Notes under the pieces: model-generated
Told to the model about the DNA's origin: nothing
Database searches by the model: none
The model's input: only the letters and a program-made list of their open reading frames with translations
Position numbers and translations under genes: made by a program
Part shown: positions 22,501-29,537 of the stretch, piece after piece
Position numbering within the stretch: the first letter of the stretch is position 1
Layout: each line of letters opens with the position of its first letter
Source of the DNA: Rhodovarius sp.
GTDB lineage: Bacteria; Pseudomonadota; Alphaproteobacteria; Acetobacterales; Acetobacteraceae
Direction of reading: 5' to 3'
DNA length: 33,916 nucleotides
Assembly: GCA_025057055.1 (NCBI GenBank)
Contig: JANWYF010000027.1
Coordinates: 1-33,916, forward strand

Positions 22501-24328
22501 GGCCGATGCCAATCTGTTCGTGGCCAATCAGTTCGCCGCCGCCCGCGGCGAGGCGCCGGTGCTCGTCTCGCACAAGAACGGCGGCGGCATCCGGGCCGAG
22601 ATCGGTGCCGTCTTCGGCCAGCCCGTGCCCTCGGAACTCCCGCCGCTGGCCAATCCTGCCGCCGGCAAGCCCGCAGGCGGCGTCAGCCAGCTCGATATCG
22701 AGAACTCGCTGCGCTTCAACAATGCACTGACCGTGCTGTCGGTGACCGCAGCCGGGCTCAAGGTGATCCTGGAGCATTCGGTCGCCGCCAGCGGCGGGGC
22801 GGCCACGCCGGGGCAGTTCGGCCAGTGGGGCGGTCTCGCCTTCTCCTGGAATCCGGCGGGCACGGCGCAAGTCCTGACCGGAAGCGGCAGCAGCGTCAGC
22901 GTCGCCACACCTGGCAGCCGCATCGTCAACGCCGCCATCCTCAACGAGGACGGCTCGGTGCGCGATGTGCTGGTGCAGAACGGCGCCCTGGTCGGCGATC
23001 CGAACCGCCCGATCAAGATGGTCACGCTCAACTTCCTGGCCAATGGCGGGGATTCCTACCCCTTCCCTGCCCTTGCCCTGCCGGGGAGCCGGGTGGATCT
23101 GCTGAACAGCGCCGATCTGCCGGCCGGCCAAGCCACCTTCGCCGCGCGCGGGTCGGAACAGGATGCGCTCGCCGAATATCTGCGCGCCTTCCACACCGAT
23201 GCAGCGCGCGCCTTTGGTCTGCCCGACACCGGTCCGGCGGGTGACTTGCGCGTGATCAACCTGGCCCTGCGCAGCGATGCGGTCTTTCAGACTCCGGCGA
23301 GCGGCCTCGCGGGCACCCCGGGGTCGGACCTGATCGAGGGCAGTTCCGGCCATGACACCATCCTGGCGAGCTTCGGGCGCGATACCATCCGGGCCGGGGC
23401 GGGCTTCGACCAGGTGATCTTCGAGGGGATCGGCCGCGGCAATGGCGGCTTCACCTTCAACGCGCAGGGCCAGATCAACGGCTTCGGCTGGGCCTTCGGG
23501 CCCCAGCAGGGGATGACCTTCGTCTCCGGCGTCGAACGCCTGCTCTTCGTCGACGGCAAGGTGGAGTTCGCCGCCGCCCTGCCCGGGCCCCAGGTCGGCA
23601 TGCTCTACCGCGCCGTGCTCGGGCGCGATGCCGATCCGCGCGGACAGGCCTTCTGGACCGAGGCGCTGGAGGCCGGCATGCCGCTGCGCAACGTCGCACA
23701 GCTCATGCTGCTCTCGCCCGAGGGGCAGGCCGCCCAGGCCGGCGTCTCCCTCTCGGCCTATATCCAGGGGCTCTATCAGACCGTGCTGGGCCGCGCCGCG
23801 AGCAGCGCGGAGCAGGCCTTCTGGACGGGGGTTGCGAATGCGCAGCCGACCGCGGCAGCCGGGCGCGCGGCGGTGGCCGACGGCGTCATCCGCTCGGTCG
23901 AGGCGGCGGGCGATCCCACCGGATTTGCCGCGCGCGGCGTGATCACGCCCGACTACGAGATGGGCTGGATCACCTGGACCTACAACCGGCTGCTCGGCCG
24001 CGATCCGGAACTCGGCGGCCTGCGCTTCTGGCACGATGCGATGGAGGCGGGCCTGACCGAGCGCGCGATGACCGCAGGGGTGGTCAACAGCACGGAGTTC
24101 CAGGGCCGCTTCGGCGCCCTCGGCCACCGCGACTTCGTCGAGCAGATGTATCTGAACATCCTCGGCCGCAGCAGCGATCCGGGCGGGGCGGAGTTCTACA
24201 CCAACGCCCTGCAGGCGGGGCAGTTCAGCCGCGCGGATGTCGCCTACTTCATGTTGAGCAGCCAGGAGGCCCTGCCTGGCCTGCAGCAGGCCACGGCCTT
24301 CGGCGTCGGCCTCGATCCGCTGCTCTAG
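19595..24328 (+). CDS. Large secreted choice-of-anchor I / metallophosphatase-5'-nucleotidase with RTX-like and DUF4214 repeats
   Basis: A 1577-residue multidomain exoprotein. Residues 1-520 form a choice-of-anchor I beta-propeller domain (SLDLEPEYIAISPDGRTAFV, TANEGDARDYG, GAEPEDI). Residues 523-880 are a calcineurin-like metallophosphatase: LQILHGSDFEAG (D533, E535), SAGDNF (D568), GNHEFD (N633, H634), LSH (H793) and AGGSH (H819). Residues 920-1230 are the 5'-nucleotidase C-terminal domain (GNLSADA, NGGGIR, FNNALTVLSV, NFLANGGDSYP). Residues 1239-1275 carry degenerate RTX-like repeats. Four DUF4214-like units follow, near 1334, 1390, 1461 and 1515 (LYRAVLGRDADP, MYLNILGRSSDP). No N-terminal signal is seen, so type I secretion through the C-terminus is likely; no transporter is nearby. 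It probably releases phosphate from extracellular nucleotides or phosphoesters. The start ATG follows a purine-rich GACGAGGCGAG. Confidence 0.92.
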   Translation: MSASIIGTPLFSVNHTTLSGGAAGSSEVVAFDPLRGLIFVAGPQGVDALNAATGALAFSIPRTAVQVPGGGGPASLGNANSVAVFGNDLAIAFDGPTPGSNGLVAVFTINAAGTGATWRASAEVGAVPDMITFTVDGSRLLVAIEGEPAPGYTVDPPGGLAIIDTATWTPTFYGFGAFDAQAAALRAAGVRLSNAIPGSPQANQALPSLDLEPEYIAISPDGRTAFVTLQENNAIGVFNLDPGAGPIGWSTIIPLGYASHNQSGNGIDTSDRDGGPIIRQVPIMGLYQPDGIAAFQANGRLYLVTANEGDARDYGGAFVEEVRISQLVPATGSTPPAGMPALDPALLAAIQPRRGDADLGRLTVTRWSGDTDGDGDLDQLEVFGARSFTVWEVQGSGAATTLIPVFHSGQRIDSLLASRFPALYDDTRSDNKGAEPEDITLGTIDGVLHVFVGLERANATMAFRLDNPANPTFAGLIRREGDVAPEVSIFIPGSGANPPRLVVANEVSGTTTSFALQSAPPATYTLQILHGSDFEAGLLATGRADRFAAIVDALEDLLPNSITLSAGDNFIPGPFGAAGTDPSVVPVLRAFYAQQLGTTASALSSLHGTSATFFAADIAMLNAIGIQASVLGNHEFDLGTNALAAAIDFTANTTGATPAARVTGVGAQFPYLSANLDFSADPNLRALFTTTLREASTYASRPADLAGNQEVANEAADAQISPWTTIVEGGEVIGILGVTTQVLNAISSAFPTVVADPAGDGGVNNMAELASILQPLIDQMTAQGINKIILLSHLQQYQFELQLATLLRGVDVILAGGSHAVFADGTDMLRPGDVAREAYPVFRTGLDGRPVAIVSTGSEYSYVGRLVLTFDAEGVLVPDPDGAGPLGIGAVDPAVSGAIATTDANVAALWGSANPYAPGTRGGEVRAITDAVGAVITAKDGNVQGLTKTFLEGRRGEVRTEETNLGNLSADANLFVANQFAAARGEAPVLVSHKNGGGIRAEIGAVFGQPVPSELPPLANPAAGKPAGGVSQLDIENSLRFNNALTVLSVTAAGLKVILEHSVAASGGAATPGQFGQWGGLAFSWNPAGTAQVLTGSGSSVSVATPGSRIVNAAILNEDGSVRDVLVQNGALVGDPNRPIKMVTLNFLANGGDSYPFPALALPGSRVDLLNSADLPAGQATFAARGSEQDALAEYLRAFHTDAARAFGLPDTGPAGDLRVINLALRSDAVFQTPASGLAGTPGSDLIEGSSGHDTILASFGRDTIRAGAGFDQVIFEGIGRGNGGFTFNAQGQINGFGWAFGPQQGMTFVSGVERLLFVDGKVEFAAALPGPQVGMLYRAVLGRDADPRGQAFWTEALEAGMPLRNVAQLMLLSPEGQAAQAGVSLSAYIQGLYQTVLGRAASSAEQAFWTGVANAQPTAAAGRAAVADGVIRSVEAAGDPTGFAARGVITPDYEMGWITWTYNRLLGRDPELGGLRFWHDAMEAGLTERAMTAGVVNSTEFQGRFGALGHRDFVEQMYLNILGRSSDPGGAEFYTNALQAGQFSRADVAYFMLSSQEALPGLQQATAFGVGLDPLL

Positions 24329-24346
24329 CCAGGCTGGCCGGGGCGG

Positions 24347-26815
24347 TCAGCCGCGCAGCACCGCCCCGGTCGCCTTGGTCACGGCGGCCACGACCTTGGC
24401 GCAGGCGGCCTCGATCTCGGCATCGGTCAGGGTGCGCTCGCGCGGCTGGAAGGTGACCTGAATGGCCAGGCTCACCTTCCCGGGCGGCAGGTTCGGGCCG
24501 CTGTAGCGGTCGAACAGCACCACATCGGCGATCAGTCCGCGGTCGGCCCCGCGGGCGGCGCGCAACAGCTGATCGGCCGGGGTCTCCTCCGCCACCAAGA
24601 AGGCGAAGTCGCGCCGCACCGGCTGGAAGGGCGGCATATCGGGCGCGCCCTTACGCCGGCGCTTCGGTTCGGGGATCGCATCCAGGAACAGCTCCATCGC
24701 CACCGCCGCAGCAGGCAGCCCCAGGCGCTGGCACAGTGCAGGATGCAGTTCCCCGAAATGGCCGAGCACCACCCGGCCGGACTTGAAGCTCGCGCTGCGG
24801 CCCGGGTGATAGTAGGCCGGTGCCTCGGCCGCCACCATCACCCCGGCCATCGCCACCCCGAGCGCCTCCAGCACGGCCTGGGCATCGCCCTTGGCATCGA
24901 GCGCCTCCACCGGGCGCGAGCGGACCGCCCAATGGGGCGGCGTGGCACCGAGGCGAAGCGCGCAGGCGATCAGGCGCTGCCCCTCCGGCGTGGTGTCGAT
25001 ATAGCCGGCCCCGACCTCGGCCAGCGCCAGGTCGGGAAAGCCGCGTGCTGCGTTGCGCGCAGCCGCAAGCGCGAGGGAGGCGAGCGGGGTCGGCCGCATG
25101 TGGTCAAGGTCGGCAGCGATCGGGTTGACCAGCCGCAGCGCGGGATCCCCGCCGCCGAAGAGCGCTGCCGTCGCGTGATCGATGAAGCCGTAGGTCACGT
25201 TGTCGAGGCATCCGCGCGCGGCCAGGACGCGCCGGGCCAGGCCGGCACGGGCCTGGGCCGGGGTGACCGCGGGCGGCGGAACGGCCGCGACCGGCGGCAG
25301 CGAGACCGCCGGCACCGCGTCGAGCCCGCCCAGGCGCAGCACCTCCTCGATCAGGTCGGTCTCCGCCTCCACCGCCGCACAGCCTTCGGCGGCACGCGCG
25401 GCGCGGGCGGGATCAAGCCCCGGCGCCATATCGAGATGCGGCGCGGCCGCGATGTCGTTGCGCCAGGACGGGACAGAGACCACCACGCGTTCCCGATCCC
25501 GCGCCAGGATTTCGAAGCCAAGGCGCGAGAGGCGGCCCACCACCTCCTCCTCCGGCAGATCGATCCCGCCGAGCTCGCGCACGCGAGCGAAGCGCAGCGT
25601 CGCCTCCCGCCGCCAGGCCGGCTCCTGCCCAGCTGCGGCCACGCTGCTCGCCTCCCCGCCGCAGAGCTCCATCATCATGGCGGTGGCCAGATCAAGCGCG
25701 AGCGGCGGCAGGGCCGGGTCCACCCCGCGCTCGAAACGCGCCCGGGCATCGGTCATGATGCCATGCCGCCGGCCCGAGCGGGCAATCCGCACCGGGTCGA
25801 AGACCGCGCATTCGATGAAGCATTCGGTCGTGGTCTCATCGCAGCCGGAATGCTCGCCGCCGATGATGCCGCCCAGCGCCTCCGGCCCCGCCGCATCGGC
25901 GATCACGCCATCCTCCTCGGTCAGGGCGTAGGTCCTGTTGTTGAGCGCAGCCAGGCTCTCTCCGGGCCGCGCCATGCGCATCGTCAGCCTATCGCCCTTG
26001 ACCTTGGCGACGTCGAAGACATGCAGCGGTCGGCCCAGGCCGAAGGTGAAGTAGTTGGTCACATCGACCAGCGCATTGATCGGGCGCAGGCCGATGGCGG
26101 TCAGCCGCTGCTGCAGCCAGCGCGGAGAGGGGCCGTTGCGCAGGCCCCGGATCGCCCGGCCGAGCACCCAGATGCAGGCGCGCGGGTCCTCGATCCGCCA
26201 GGAGAGCGGGCTTGGATAGGCTTCGCGGATCTCGGGCCGCGGCAAGGGCTTGAGGGTGCCGATCCCCGCCGCGGCGAGATCGCGTGCAAGCCCGCGCACC
26301 GACAGCGCATCCCCGCGGTTGGGCGTGACCTTGACCTCGATCACCGGGTCGTCGAGCCCTGCCCAGTCGACATAGCGCGCCCCGACCGGCGCATCCGCGG
26401 GCAGTTCGACGATGCCGCTGTGATCCTCGCCCAGGCCCATCTCGCGCGCCGAGAGCATCATGGCCTCGCTCTTCACGCCGCGGATCTCCCCGGCCTTGAG
26501 CGTGATGCCGGTGCCCGGGATGAAGGCGCCGGGCAGCGCGATGACCCCGATCATGCCGCTGCGCGCATTGGGTGCACCGCAGACGACCGACAGCTCCCGC
26601 CCATCGCCGACATCGACGCGCAGCGCGCGCAGCCGGTCGGCGTTGGGGTGCTGCACCGCCTCGATCACCCGCGCGATGCGGAACGGGGCGAGCGCGGCGG
26701 CGCGGTCCTCGACGCCCTCGACCTCGATGCCGATGCGCGTCAGCACCTCCGCCACCGTCCTCGCATCGGCGGTGAAGTCCAGATGCTCGCGCAGCCAGGA
26801 GAGGGTGAACTTCAT
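24347..26815 (-). CDS. pheT: Phenylalanine-tRNA ligase beta subunit
   Basis: An 822-residue subunit of the (alpha-beta)2 enzyme that charges tRNA-Phe. It begins MKFTLSWLREHLDF, typical of alphaproteobacterial PheT. An OB-fold tRNA-binding domain spans about 40-150 (ARVIEAVQHPNADRL, VVCGAPNAR, GMIGVIALPG). The B3/B4 editing domain follows (ALVDVTNYFTF, GGEHSG), then B5 and the inactive synthetase-like core. The last 90 residues form the anticodon-binding FDX-ACB domain (PVRRDFAFLV to GAVLRG). I chose the ATG at 26815, whose A is the last base of the pheS stop; an in-frame GTG directly before it is also possible. The gene ends 18 bp from the end of the convergent exoprotein gene. Confidence 0.97.
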   Translation of the reverse strand: MKFTLSWLREHLDFTADARTVAEVLTRIGIEVEGVEDRAAALAPFRIARVIEAVQHPNADRLRALRVDVGDGRELSVVCGAPNARSGMIGVIALPGAFIPGTGITLKAGEIRGVKSEAMMLSAREMGLGEDHSGIVELPADAPVGARYVDWAGLDDPVIEVKVTPNRGDALSVRGLARDLAAAGIGTLKPLPRPEIREAYPSPLSWRIEDPRACIWVLGRAIRGLRNGPSPRWLQQRLTAIGLRPINALVDVTNYFTFGLGRPLHVFDVAKVKGDRLTMRMARPGESLAALNNRTYALTEEDGVIADAAGPEALGGIIGGEHSGCDETTTECFIECAVFDPVRIARSGRRHGIMTDARARFERGVDPALPPLALDLATAMMMELCGGEASSVAAAGQEPAWRREATLRFARVRELGGIDLPEEEVVGRLSRLGFEILARDRERVVVSVPSWRNDIAAAPHLDMAPGLDPARAARAAEGCAAVEAETDLIEEVLRLGGLDAVPAVSLPPVAAVPPPAVTPAQARAGLARRVLAARGCLDNVTYGFIDHATAALFGGGDPALRLVNPIAADLDHMRPTPLASLALAAARNAARGFPDLALAEVGAGYIDTTPEGQRLIACALRLGATPPHWAVRSRPVEALDAKGDAQAVLEALGVAMAGVMVAAEAPAYYHPGRSASFKSGRVVLGHFGELHPALCQRLGLPAAAVAMELFLDAIPEPKRRRKGAPDMPPFQPVRRDFAFLVAEETPADQLLRAARGADRGLIADVVLFDRYSGPNLPPGKVSLAIQVTFQPRERTLTDAEIEAACAKVVAAVTKATGAVLRG

Positions 26816-27885
26816 CACAGCCCCTCATGCAGCGCGGCGGGGGCGAAGGGGCTGCTGCCGTAGTGGCGCAGCCAGCGGAGGTCGCCCTCGAAGAAGGGGC
26901 GAAGGTCGGTCATGCCGTGCTTGAGCATGGTGATGCGCTCGATCCCCATCCCGAAAGCGAAGCCCTGCCATTCGCGCGGATCGAGCCCGCAATTGGCGAA
27001 GACGCGCGGGTGGACCATGCCGCTGCCCAGGATCTCGAGCCAATCCTCGCCGGCGCCGAGCTGTCCGGTCTGGCGGTTCCAGCCGATATCGACCTCCATC
27101 GAGGGTTCGGTGAAGGGGAAGTGGCTGGCGCGGAAGCGCACCGGCAGATCCGCGATCCCGAAGAAGGCGCGCAGGAAATCGATGAGACAGCCCTTGAGGT
27201 GGCCGAGCGTGATGCCGCGATCGATCACCAGCCCCTCCACCTGGTGGAACATCGGGGAGTGGGTGGCGTCATGATCGGCGCGATAGGTCCGGCCGGGGGC
27301 GATGATGCGCAGCGGCGGCGCCTCGCGCAGCATGGTGCGGATCTGCAGCGGGCTCGTCTGGGTGCGCAGCAGGAGCGGCCGCCCATCCGGCCCCTGCCCG
27401 GGCAGGTAGAAGGTGTCCTGCTCTTGCCGTGCCGGGTGGTGTTCGGGAATGTTGAGGGCGCCGAAATTGAACCAATCGCCCTCGATGTCCGGCCCCTCCA
27501 CCACCCGAAAGCCCATGGCGCCGAAGATGGCGGTCAGCTCCTCCATGGTGCGGTTGATCGGGTGGATGGCGCCGACGGGCGCGGGCGGGGGCGGCAGCGA
27601 CATGTCCTGCCGCTCGGCGGCTAGGCGCGCCGCCAGAGCGGCCTCCTCGAGCACCGCGCGGCGGGCTTCGAGCGCCGCCTCCAGCCTCTGCTTCAGGGCG
27701 TTCAGCGCGGCCCCCCGCTCGCGCCGCTGTTCCGGCGGCAGGGTGCCGAGCTCCTTGAGCAGCCGGGTGAGGCTGCCAGAGCGGCCGAGCGCCGCCACCC
27801 GCACCGCATCGAGGGCGCGCAAGTCGGCAGCGGCGGCGATCTCGGCCTCGGTGGCGGCGGCCAGCGCCGCGAGGTCGTCGGTCAT
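26815..27885 (-). CDS. pheS: Phenylalanine-tRNA ligase alpha subunit
   Basis: A 356-residue catalytic subunit of phenylalanyl-tRNA synthetase, which activates phenylalanine with ATP. Residues 1-100 form the N-terminal coiled-coil tRNA-binding arm. Class II motif 2 is GRTYRADHDATHSPMFHQVEG and motif 3 is GFAFGMGIERITMLKHG; both are intact. The segment GPDIEGDWFNFGALNIPEHHPARQEQDTF is a hallmark of bacterial PheS. It follows rplT by 84 bp, a gap with a strong hairpin, and its stop overlaps the start of pheT. The order rpmI-rplT-pheS-pheT is conserved in many bacteria. Confidence 0.97.
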   Translation of the reverse strand: MTDDLAALAAATEAEIAAAADLRALDAVRVAALGRSGSLTRLLKELGTLPPEQRRERGAALNALKQRLEAALEARRAVLEEAALAARLAAERQDMSLPPPPAPVGAIHPINRTMEELTAIFGAMGFRVVEGPDIEGDWFNFGALNIPEHHPARQEQDTFYLPGQGPDGRPLLLRTQTSPLQIRTMLREAPPLRIIAPGRTYRADHDATHSPMFHQVEGLVIDRGITLGHLKGCLIDFLRAFFGIADLPVRFRASHFPFTEPSMEVDIGWNRQTGQLGAGEDWLEILGSGMVHPRVFANCGLDPREWQGFAFGMGIERITMLKHGMTDLRPFFEGDLRWLRHYGSSPFAPAALHEGL

Positions 27886-27918
27886 GTCCGCAATCCGGAG
27901 GATCGCCGAACGGTGGCA

Positions 27919-27944
27919 GCCGCCCTCGGAAGGCCAAGGGCGGC
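27919..27944 (-). terminator. Hairpin between rplT and pheS, possible terminator or attenuator
   Basis: GCCGCCCT (27919-27926) and AGGGCGGC (27937-27944) form a perfect 8-bp stem with a 10-base loop in the 84-bp rplT-pheS gap. No T-tract follows in the transcribed direction, and I see no Phe-rich leader peptide of the pheM type. It may separate expression of the ribosomal proteins from that of the synthetase. Confidence 0.4.
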
Positions 27945-27969
27945 CCCACCGCCCGTCAGGGCCGGGGTC

Positions 27970-28326
27970 TCAGCCGCGGGCCGCCTTGGCCTTTTCCACC
28001 AGGGCGGCGAAGGCCGCCGGCTCTTCCATCGCCAGCGCCGCCATCACCTTCCGGTCGAGCTCGACGCCGGCCGCCTTCACCGCGGCGATGAAGGTCGAAT
28101 ATGTCATGCCGTGCTCGCGCACCGCTGCGTTGATGCGCTGGATCCACAGGGCCCGGAAATCCCGCTTGCGGTTGCGCCGGTCGCGGTAGGCGTATTGCAG
28201 CGCCTTCTCGAGCCGCTCCAGCGCGGGGCGGAAAGTCTTGCTCGACCGCCCGACATAGCCCTTGGCGAGCTTGAGGACCTTCTTGTGCCGAGCGTGGGCG
28301 GCCACGCCGCGCTTAACGCGTGCCAT
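27970..28326 (-). CDS. rplT: 50S ribosomal protein L20
   Basis: A 118-residue ribosomal protein that binds 23S rRNA early in large-subunit assembly. It begins [18 protein letters not shown], with the basic N-terminal arm, and contains the conserved [27 protein letters not shown] and the C-terminal globular domain. Full length and canonical. It follows rpmI by 18 bp. In E. coli and Bacillus, L20 represses its own operon by binding the leader mRNA; the leader here has hairpins but I cannot tell whether that control exists. Confidence 0.98.
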   Translation of the reverse strand: MARVKRGVAAHARHKKVLKLAKGYVGRSSKTFRPALERLEKALQYAYRDRRNRKRDFRALWIQRINAAVREHGMTYSTFIAAVKAAGVELDRKVMAALAMEEPAAFAALVEKAKAARG

Positions 28327-28344
28327 GTTCCGAAGCCTCCCTGC

Positions 28345-28551
28345 CTAGCGGGGCAGCCCGTAGGGCAGCCACTGCTTCACGGTCCTCGCATCCATGGGGC
28401 AGAGGACCTGGGTGCCGCGGTTCTGCCGCTTGGCCTTCTGGGTACGCTGCGAGAGGTTGTGGCGCTTGCGCCCCGGCCCGGCCAGCACCTTGCCGGTGGC
28501 CGTCAGCTTGAAGCGCTTCTTGGCGCTGGATTTGGTCTTGAGCTTGGACAT
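28345..28551 (-). CDS. rpmI: 50S ribosomal protein L35
   Basis: A 68-residue basic ribosomal protein starting [20 protein letters not shown], with the conserved [18 protein letters not shown] in the middle. The start at 28551 is fixed by AGGAGGG four bases upstream (28556-28562); the frame stays open to 28632 but that part has no likeness to L35. It is the first gene of the rpmI-rplT-pheS-pheT operon. infC, which precedes rpmI in many bacteria, is not here. Confidence 0.97.
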   Translation of the reverse strand: MSKLKTKSSAKKRFKLTATGKVLAGPGRKRHNLSQRTQKAKRQNRGTQVLCPMDARTVKQWLPYGLPR

Positions 28552-28555
28552 TGGG

Positions 28556-28562
28556 CCCTCCT
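28556..28562 (-). promoter_or_regulatory. Ribosome binding site of rpmI
   Basis: AGGAGGG on the minus strand with a tight four-base spacing to the ATG at 28551. It excludes the upstream in-frame starts. Confidence 0.75.
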
Positions 28563-28567
28563 GATCC

Positions 28568-28582
28568 GGGGGGCGTCCCCCC
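28568..28582 (-). promoter_or_regulatory. Hairpin next to the rpmI ribosome binding site
   Basis: GGGGGG-CGT-CCCCCC, a perfect 6-bp G/C stem with a 3-base loop, five bases upstream of the AGGAGGG site. In the mRNA it would be a very stable structure beside the ribosome binding site, a place where L20-type autoregulation could act. Confidence 0.35.
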
Positions 28583-28908
28583 TGCCCGGCCGGGAGCCGG
28601 GATCCGGCCCGCCGGGGCCGGCACCGCACCATGCGGCGGGGACGCGCGTGGCCGGCCGGGCTGTCCAGGGCACCGGCGCGACAGGCCGCGGCACTTACAC
28701 CGCAGGCCGGGCGCCGTAAAGCCCGCCTGGCGCAGCGCCGGAACGGCCCGGGGCGGCAGAGGGGCAGCCGCGCAGCCGCCCGCCGCCGCCCCTTGCCTCG
28801 CCGGCTTGAGAAGCGGGCGTTCTGCTCTAGGCTGGCGGCGTGCGACGCGATCTGGAACCCGGCCCGCCCCTGAGCAGGCTGCGCCCCGACGCCGACGGGC
28901 GCGCCGGC

Positions 28909-29511
28909 CTAGCTGCGCGCGGGGGCGTAGCGCCAGACGCCGCCTGGCGGAAAGTTGCGCCAAGTGTAAGCGAGGCGACCCCCGGTCAGGCCGAGTCGCC
29001 GCTTGGGCAGCGGCGAGGTGATGCAATAGGAGAGGTGCAGGAAGCCCCGGCGCGGGCTCGCCTCCAGCATGGCCGAGACGATGCGCCGCTGCTGTTCGGC
29101 CGGCAGCATAACGAGCGGAATGCCGCAAACCACATCGCCCACCGGCGGGTTGCCGGCCTCGGCCAGCACTTTGGGCAGTTCGAAGGCATCGCCGCAGACA
29201 ACGCGCACCCCCGGCAGCATCCGGCGGAGATGTTCGGCCATGTCCGGCACGATCTCGACCAGCAGCAGCTTGTCGGCCGGGATGCCGGCAGCCAGCAGGG
29301 CGCGGGAGACGACCCCGGTCCCTGCGCCGAGCTCCACCACCACCTCGTGCGGGTCGCGCTCCACCCGCTCCGCGATCAGGCGGCAGAAGGTGGGGGAGGA
29401 GGGGATGATGCTGCCCATCTGCAGGGGGTTGGCCAGCCAGCGGCGGAAGAAGAGCCCGGCATTGCTGATCGAGCGGTGTTCGCGGTCCTTGCCGATGATG
29501 ATGCCCGACAT
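28909..29511 (-). CDS. PmtA-like SAM-dependent methyltransferase (probable phospholipid N-methyltransferase)
   Basis: A 200-residue cytoplasmic or membrane-associated methyltransferase. SAM motif I is VVVELGAGTG (57-66). The upstream segment FFRRWLANPLQMGSIIPSSP (21-40) is characteristic of the Rhodobacter-type phospholipid N-methyltransferases that convert phosphatidylethanolamine to phosphatidylcholine. The related rRNA adenine dimethylase-like group shares the fold, so the phospholipid role is likely but not certain. GGAG precedes the ATG at 29511. It is divergent from the diguanylate cyclase gene with only 26 bp between the two start codons. Confidence 0.85.
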   Translation of the reverse strand: MSGIIIGKDREHRSISNAGLFFRRWLANPLQMGSIIPSSPTFCRLIAERVERDPHEVVVELGAGTGVVSRALLAAGIPADKLLLVEIVPDMAEHLRRMLPGVRVVCGDAFELPKVLAEAGNPPVGDVVCGIPLVMLPAEQQRRIVSAMLEASPRRGFLHLSYCITSPLPKRRLGLTGGRLAYTWRNFPPGGVWRYAPARS

Positions 29512-29524
29512 GCGTTGCTCCAGC

Positions 29525-29529
29525 GGAGG
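29525..29529 (+). promoter_or_regulatory. Ribosome binding site of the PleD-like gene
   Basis: GGAGG eight bases before the ATG at 29538, inside the 26-bp divergent gap that also holds the minus-strand site of the methyltransferase gene. Confidence 0.6.
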
Positions 29530-29537
29530 CTGCGCGC

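Larger units (their letters stand above)
28552..28908. other. 357-bp non-coding leader between the methyltransferase gene and rpmI
   Basis: No supportable gene. It must hold the promoter and leader of the rpmI operon. A weak minus-strand promoter candidate is TTTACG (plus 28715-28720) and TGTAAG (plus 28694-28699), spaced 15 bp, shorter than ideal. GC-rich inverted repeats are plentiful, including the hairpin at 28568-28582. The open frames across it are composition artefacts. Confidence 0.5.

Noticed and set aside
19571-24127. A 1518-codon open frame on the minus strand, antisense to the exoprotein
   Set aside because: It mirrors the real gene, has Asp/Gly/Arg/His-rich low-information protein with no recognisable domain, and arises because stop codons are rare opposite GC-rich codons. 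The plus-strand frame has clear domains.
28620-28908. infC or a small gene upstream of rpmI
   Set aside because: All frames there are short or low complexity, and none resembles IF3; the region looks non-coding.
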